A stretch of 7,423 nt of DNA from contig JBOGEB010000202.1 in NCBI GenBank assembly GCA_050743125.1, positions 1-7,423 on the forward strand, read 5' to 3'. Under the pieces are notes generated by a model. It made no database searches and had not been told where the DNA came from. It saw nothing but the letters and a program-made list of their open reading frames with translations. Each line of letters begins with the position of its first letter. The stretch's first letter is position 1. Below, in pieces: positions 4,915 to 7,423 of this stretch. The translations under genes were made by a program, and so were the position numbers. The DNA comes from JBOGEB01 sp050743125 (GTDB taxonomy: Bacteria > Actinomycetota > Nitriliruptoria > Euzebyales > Egibacteraceae).

Positions 4915-5883
4915 TCATTGGTTGTAGTCGTCGAACAGCTCACTCACGGACTCGTCCACGAAGATCGCTCTCATCGTGTTCGCGACGACCCCGGCGACCG
5001 AGAGGACCTCGAGCTTGTCGAGCTCGCAGTGGTCGGGCAGCGGCACGGTGTTCGTCACGACGACGCGCTCGATCGGTGAGTCCTGCAGGCGCTTGCACGC
5101 GTCGCCGGACAGGATCGGGTGGGTGGCGCAGGCGACGACTCGGGCGGCGCCGTGGTCGACGAGCGCCGCCGTGGCGCCGCACAGCGTCCCCCCGGTGTCG
5201 ATCATGTCATCGACGAGCACGCAGGTCTTGCCCTCGACTGGCCCGATCACGCCGAGGGTCTGCGCGACGTTGTGCGCGATGCGGGTCTTGGCGAGCACCG
5301 CCAGGTTCGCGTGCGGCAGGCGTTCCTGGAACTTCTCGGCGAGGCGCACCCCGCCGGCGTCAGGCGAGCAGACCACGAGCTCCTCGTTCCCGAACCGCTC
5401 GATCAGCCAGTCGACGAGCAGCGGGAGCGCGGTGAGGTGGTCGAGCGGCTTGTCGAAGAACCCCTGGAGCTGGCCGGTGTGGAGGTCGACCGACACGACA
5501 CGGTCCGCGCCGGCGACGGTGAGCACATCGGCGAGCAGCCGGGCGGTGATCGGCTCACGCGACCGGGCCTTGCGGTCCTGGCGCGCATAGCCGAAGAGCG
5601 GGACGACCGCGATGATCCGCTTCGCCGACGCGCGCTTGGCCGCGTCGATCAGGACGAGCTGCTCCCAGATCCGGTCGTTCACCGGCCGGCAGTGGGTCTG
5701 GAACACGAACACGTCGCTGCCGCGGATGTTCTCCTGGTACCGGCAGTACAGCTCGCCGCTTGCGAACTCGTGGATGTCGACGGCGCCGAGGCCCATGCCG
5801 AGGTGGTCGGCGACCTCACGGGCCAGCGCTGGATGCCCGCGCCCCGTGAAGATCTGCATCCGCTTCTTCGTGACGATCTCCAT
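4915..5883 (-). CDS. prs: Ribose-phosphate pyrophosphokinase (PRPP synthetase), class I
   Basis: Makes phosphoribosyl pyrophosphate from ribose 5-phosphate and ATP for purine, pyrimidine, histidine, tryptophan and NAD synthesis; in mycobacteria it also feeds cell-wall arabinan. With the chosen start the product has 322 residues, close to the family norm. Seen: FTGRGHPALA (12-21), the ATP loop YARQDRKARSREP (99-111), DLHTGQLQGFF (133-143), the flexible-loop KTRIAHN (199-205) and the PRPP-binding VLVDDMIDTGGT (222-233). I place the start at the ATG at 5883 because AGGAAG lies 6 nt upstream (5890-5895). In-frame GTG 5904 and ATG 5901 overlap the glmU stop and would add 6-7 residues; they lack a comparable ribosome binding site but would allow coupling. 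It forms an operon with glmU and is followed by the terminator at 4824-4891. Confidence 0.97.
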   Translation of the reverse strand: MEIVTKKRMQIFTGRGHPALAREVADHLGMGLGAVDIHEFASGELYCRYQENIRGSDVFVFQTHCRPVNDRIWEQLVLIDAAKRASAKRIIAVVPLFGYARQDRKARSREPITARLLADVLTVAGADRVVSVDLHTGQLQGFFDKPLDHLTALPLLVDWLIERFGNEELVVCSPDAGGVRLAEKFQERLPHANLAVLAKTRIAHNVAQTLGVIGPVEGKTCVLVDDMIDTGGTLCGATAALVDHGAARVVACATHPILSGDACKRLQDSPIERVVVTNTVPLPDHCELDKLEVLSVAGVVANTMRAIFVDESVSELFDDYNQ

Positions 5884-5900
5884 GACGGGCTTCCTGTCCA

Positions 5901-7271
5901 TCACTGGCTGGAGCGCTTGCGCTCGGCGTAGCCCGGAACGATGCGCTGCTCGCTGCGCTCGACCGCGAGCGCGCCGTCAGGCACGTCCTCGGTGATGACC
6001 GAGCCGGCGCCGGTGTACGCGTGGTCCCCGATGTGGACCGGAGCGATGAGCATCGTGTCGCTGCCGATCCGCGCACCGTCGCCGATCACCGTCTGGTGCT
6101 TGGCGAACCCGTCCCAGTTCACCGTCACTGTCGCCGCGCCGATGTTCGTGCCCTTCCCGATCGTCGTGTCACCGATGTAGGACAGATGAGGAACCTTGCT
6201 GCCCTCACCGATCGTGCTCCGCTTGATCTCGACGAACGCGCCGGCCTTCGCGCCGGCCTCAAGGCGGGCGTCCGGCCGCAGGTAGCTGAACGGCCCGACG
6301 GCGGCCTCCGGCCCGATCGACCCGCCAACCACGACGCTGTACGTGACGGTCGCGCGCTGGGCGACGCGTGTGTCGACCAGCCGGGTGTTCGGCCCGATGG
6401 TCGCGCCCGCCGCGATCGCCGTCGCCCCCTCCAGGTGCGTGCCAGGCAGGAGCACCGCGTCGGGTTCGATCTGTACGCCAGCCTCGACGTAGGTCGCGGC
6501 CGGGTCGACGACGGTGACGCCGTCGCGCATGTGCTGGTCGAGGATGCGCCGGCGGAGCACCGCCGCCGCCCCCGCCAGCTCGACCCGGTCGTTCACGCCG
6601 GCCACAACCTCCGCGGGCGCCGACACCGCGGCGACGCCAGCGGCTACGAGCGGCTCGATCACGTCCGGGAGGTACTCCTCGCCCCGCCCATCGTCGGTGG
6701 ACAGCCGCTCGAGCTCTGCGGCGAGCGGGTCCCGGGCGAACGCGTACACCAGGGCGCTCACCTCGGTGATCCGACGCTCGGCCTCGGAAGCGTCGCGGTG
6801 CTCGACGATCCGTTGGACCCGACCGTCCGTGCCGCGGACCACACGGCCGTACCCGGTCGGGTCCTCCAGCACCGCGGTGAGCATCGCCACGGCACGGCTG
6901 CCACGCGCCTCCAACACGCCCCGCAGGACCTCGGTAGTCAACAGCGGCGCGTCACCCGGCACGACGAGCACGGTGTCGACCCCGTCCAGGGCGCCCGCCT
7001 GGACGGCCCGGCGCACCGCGTGGCCGGTCCCCCGCTGCTCCGCCTGCGTCACGGTGACCAGCCCGTCAAGGTCAGCCGCCTCGGCCTCGGCGCGCACCGC
7101 ATCCTCCTGATGCCCGACCACCACCACGACCCGCTCGAGCCCGCACCCCCGCAGCGCCTCGAGCGCCCAACGCAACACGGTCCACCCCGCCACACCGTGC
7201 AGCACCTTATGACGCTCAGACTTGAACCGGGTGCTCTTCCCCGCGGCAAGAACCACAGCAGCGACAGACAT
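5901..7271 (-). CDS. glmU: Bifunctional UDP-N-acetylglucosamine pyrophosphorylase / glucosamine-1-phosphate acetyltransferase
   Basis: GlmU acetylates glucosamine 1-phosphate and couples it to UMP, giving UDP-GlcNAc for peptidoglycan. The product has 456 residues, the normal length. The N-terminal uridylyltransferase domain (about 1-230) shows LAAGKSTRFKS (8-18), K22 in HKVLH, TQAEQRGTGHA (75-85), metal-ligand D107 in VPGDAPL, GYGRV (140-144), IVEH (155-158) and N227 in AGVNDRV. The left-handed beta-helix acetyltransferase domain (about 250-450) shows VGPFSYLRP (325-333), FVEIKRS (346-352), catalytic H362 in KVPHLSYIGD, NIGAATVTVNWDG (376-388) and AGSVITEDVP (422-431). Ser172 stands where E. 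coli and M. tuberculosis have Asn in the UDP-GlcNAc site (E. coli N169). The ATG at 7271 gives the usual N-terminus although no strong Shine-Dalgarno precedes it; an upstream TTG at 7349 in the same frame is unlikely. It overlaps or closely abuts prs. Confidence 0.97.
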   Translation of the reverse strand: MSVAAVVLAAGKSTRFKSERHKVLHGVAGWTVLRWALEALRGCGLERVVVVVGHQEDAVRAEAEAADLDGLVTVTQAEQRGTGHAVRRAVQAGALDGVDTVLVVPGDAPLLTTEVLRGVLEARGSRAVAMLTAVLEDPTGYGRVVRGTDGRVQRIVEHRDASEAERRITEVSALVYAFARDPLAAELERLSTDDGRGEEYLPDVIEPLVAAGVAAVSAPAEVVAGVNDRVELAGAAAVLRRRILDQHMRDGVTVVDPAATYVEAGVQIEPDAVLLPGTHLEGATAIAAGATIGPNTRLVDTRVAQRATVTYSVVVGGSIGPEAAVGPFSYLRPDARLEAGAKAGAFVEIKRSTIGEGSKVPHLSYIGDTTIGKGTNIGAATVTVNWDGFAKHQTVIGDGARIGSDTMLIAPVHIGDHAYTGAGSVITEDVPDGALAVERSEQRIVPGYAERKRSSQ

Positions 7272-7423
7272 CGAACTAGAGCCGACCGCTGACGTCACGC
7301 CGCGCAGCGTGAGAAGCACCGACGAGCAGGAGCGGAACGGAGGGACCAAGGCCCGGCCTCGACCGCAGGCCGGCGGCGGGCAGGCAGAAACCCAGCTGAA
7401 AAAGGACGATCCCCCCCTCAGCA
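7272..7423 (-). other. glmU upstream region with a short hairpin
   Basis: No gene is visible in these 152 nt. CCGGCCT (7353-7359) and AGGCCGG (7367-7373) form a 7-bp stem around a 7-nt loop. The segment 7353-7369 matches 4835-4851, in the prs terminator, at 16 of 17 bases. The glmU promoter should be here, but I see no convincing -10/-35 pair. A TTTTT run on the minus strand (7403-7399) may be the tail of a terminator whose left arm lies outside the window. Confidence 0.4.

Noticed and set aside
5119..5931. Plus-strand open frame of 270 codons opposite prs
   Set aside because: It is a shadow of prs; no motif, and it mirrors the codon pattern of the true gene.
6021..7292. Plus-strand open frame of 423 codons opposite glmU
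   Set aside because: Composition is dominated by Arg, Asp, His and Pro with no recognisable motif, while the minus strand encodes a full-length GlmU.
7399..7423. Possible tRNA 3' end or terminator upstream of glmU
   Set aside because: A T5 run on the minus strand and a GC-rich segment touch the window edge, but the rest of any such element lies outside, so it cannot be called.

Overview
The window is high-GC DNA with bacterial housekeeping genes, and every convincing gene lies on the minus strand. The order read 5' to 3' on that strand (glmU, prs, rplY/ctc, pth, then mfd) is the order typical of Actinomycetota such as Mycobacterium. The HTH-DUF5753/DUF6879 gene pair is also characteristic of that phylum. 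I infer an actinobacterium. Features such as Ser for Asn in the GlmU uridylyltransferase site suggest it is not a close relative of Mycobacterium or Streptomyces, but the sequence alone does not fix the lineage.

Layout from high to low coordinates (direction of transcription): 7423-7272 is a leader region upstream of glmU. glmU (7271-5901) and prs (about 5883-4915) are tightly linked and end in a strong 16-bp-stem terminator at 4891-4824. A two-gene regulatory cassette follows: a DUF6879 protein (4707-4171) overlapping by 8 nt an XRE-type HTH/DUF5753 regulator (4178-3318). It is bracketed by related palindromic sequences that form 34-bp imperfect inverted repeats (3292-3325 and 4724-4757). 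A 384-nt stretch without a confident gene (3317-2934) holds several hairpins, a plus-strand terminator-like element and one doubtful small ORF. Then come rplY/ctc (2933-2304) and pth (2300-1677), 3 nt apart, a DedA-family membrane protein (1500-871), and the N-terminal 270 codons of mfd (810 to the window edge).

The core genes serve cell-wall precursor synthesis (GlmU makes UDP-GlcNAc), nucleotide precursor supply (Prs makes PRPP), ribosome structure (L25/CTC), peptidyl-tRNA recycling (Pth), envelope lipid homeostasis (DedA) and transcription-coupled repair (Mfd). The HTH-DUF5753/DUF6879 pair is unrelated in function and looks like an accessory module placed between prs and rplY. Its flanking inverted repeats, and a second, looser 17/20 direct repeat further out (3033-3052 and 4787-4806), are the most interesting signals here. 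They could be operators for the regulator, traces of insertion, or both.
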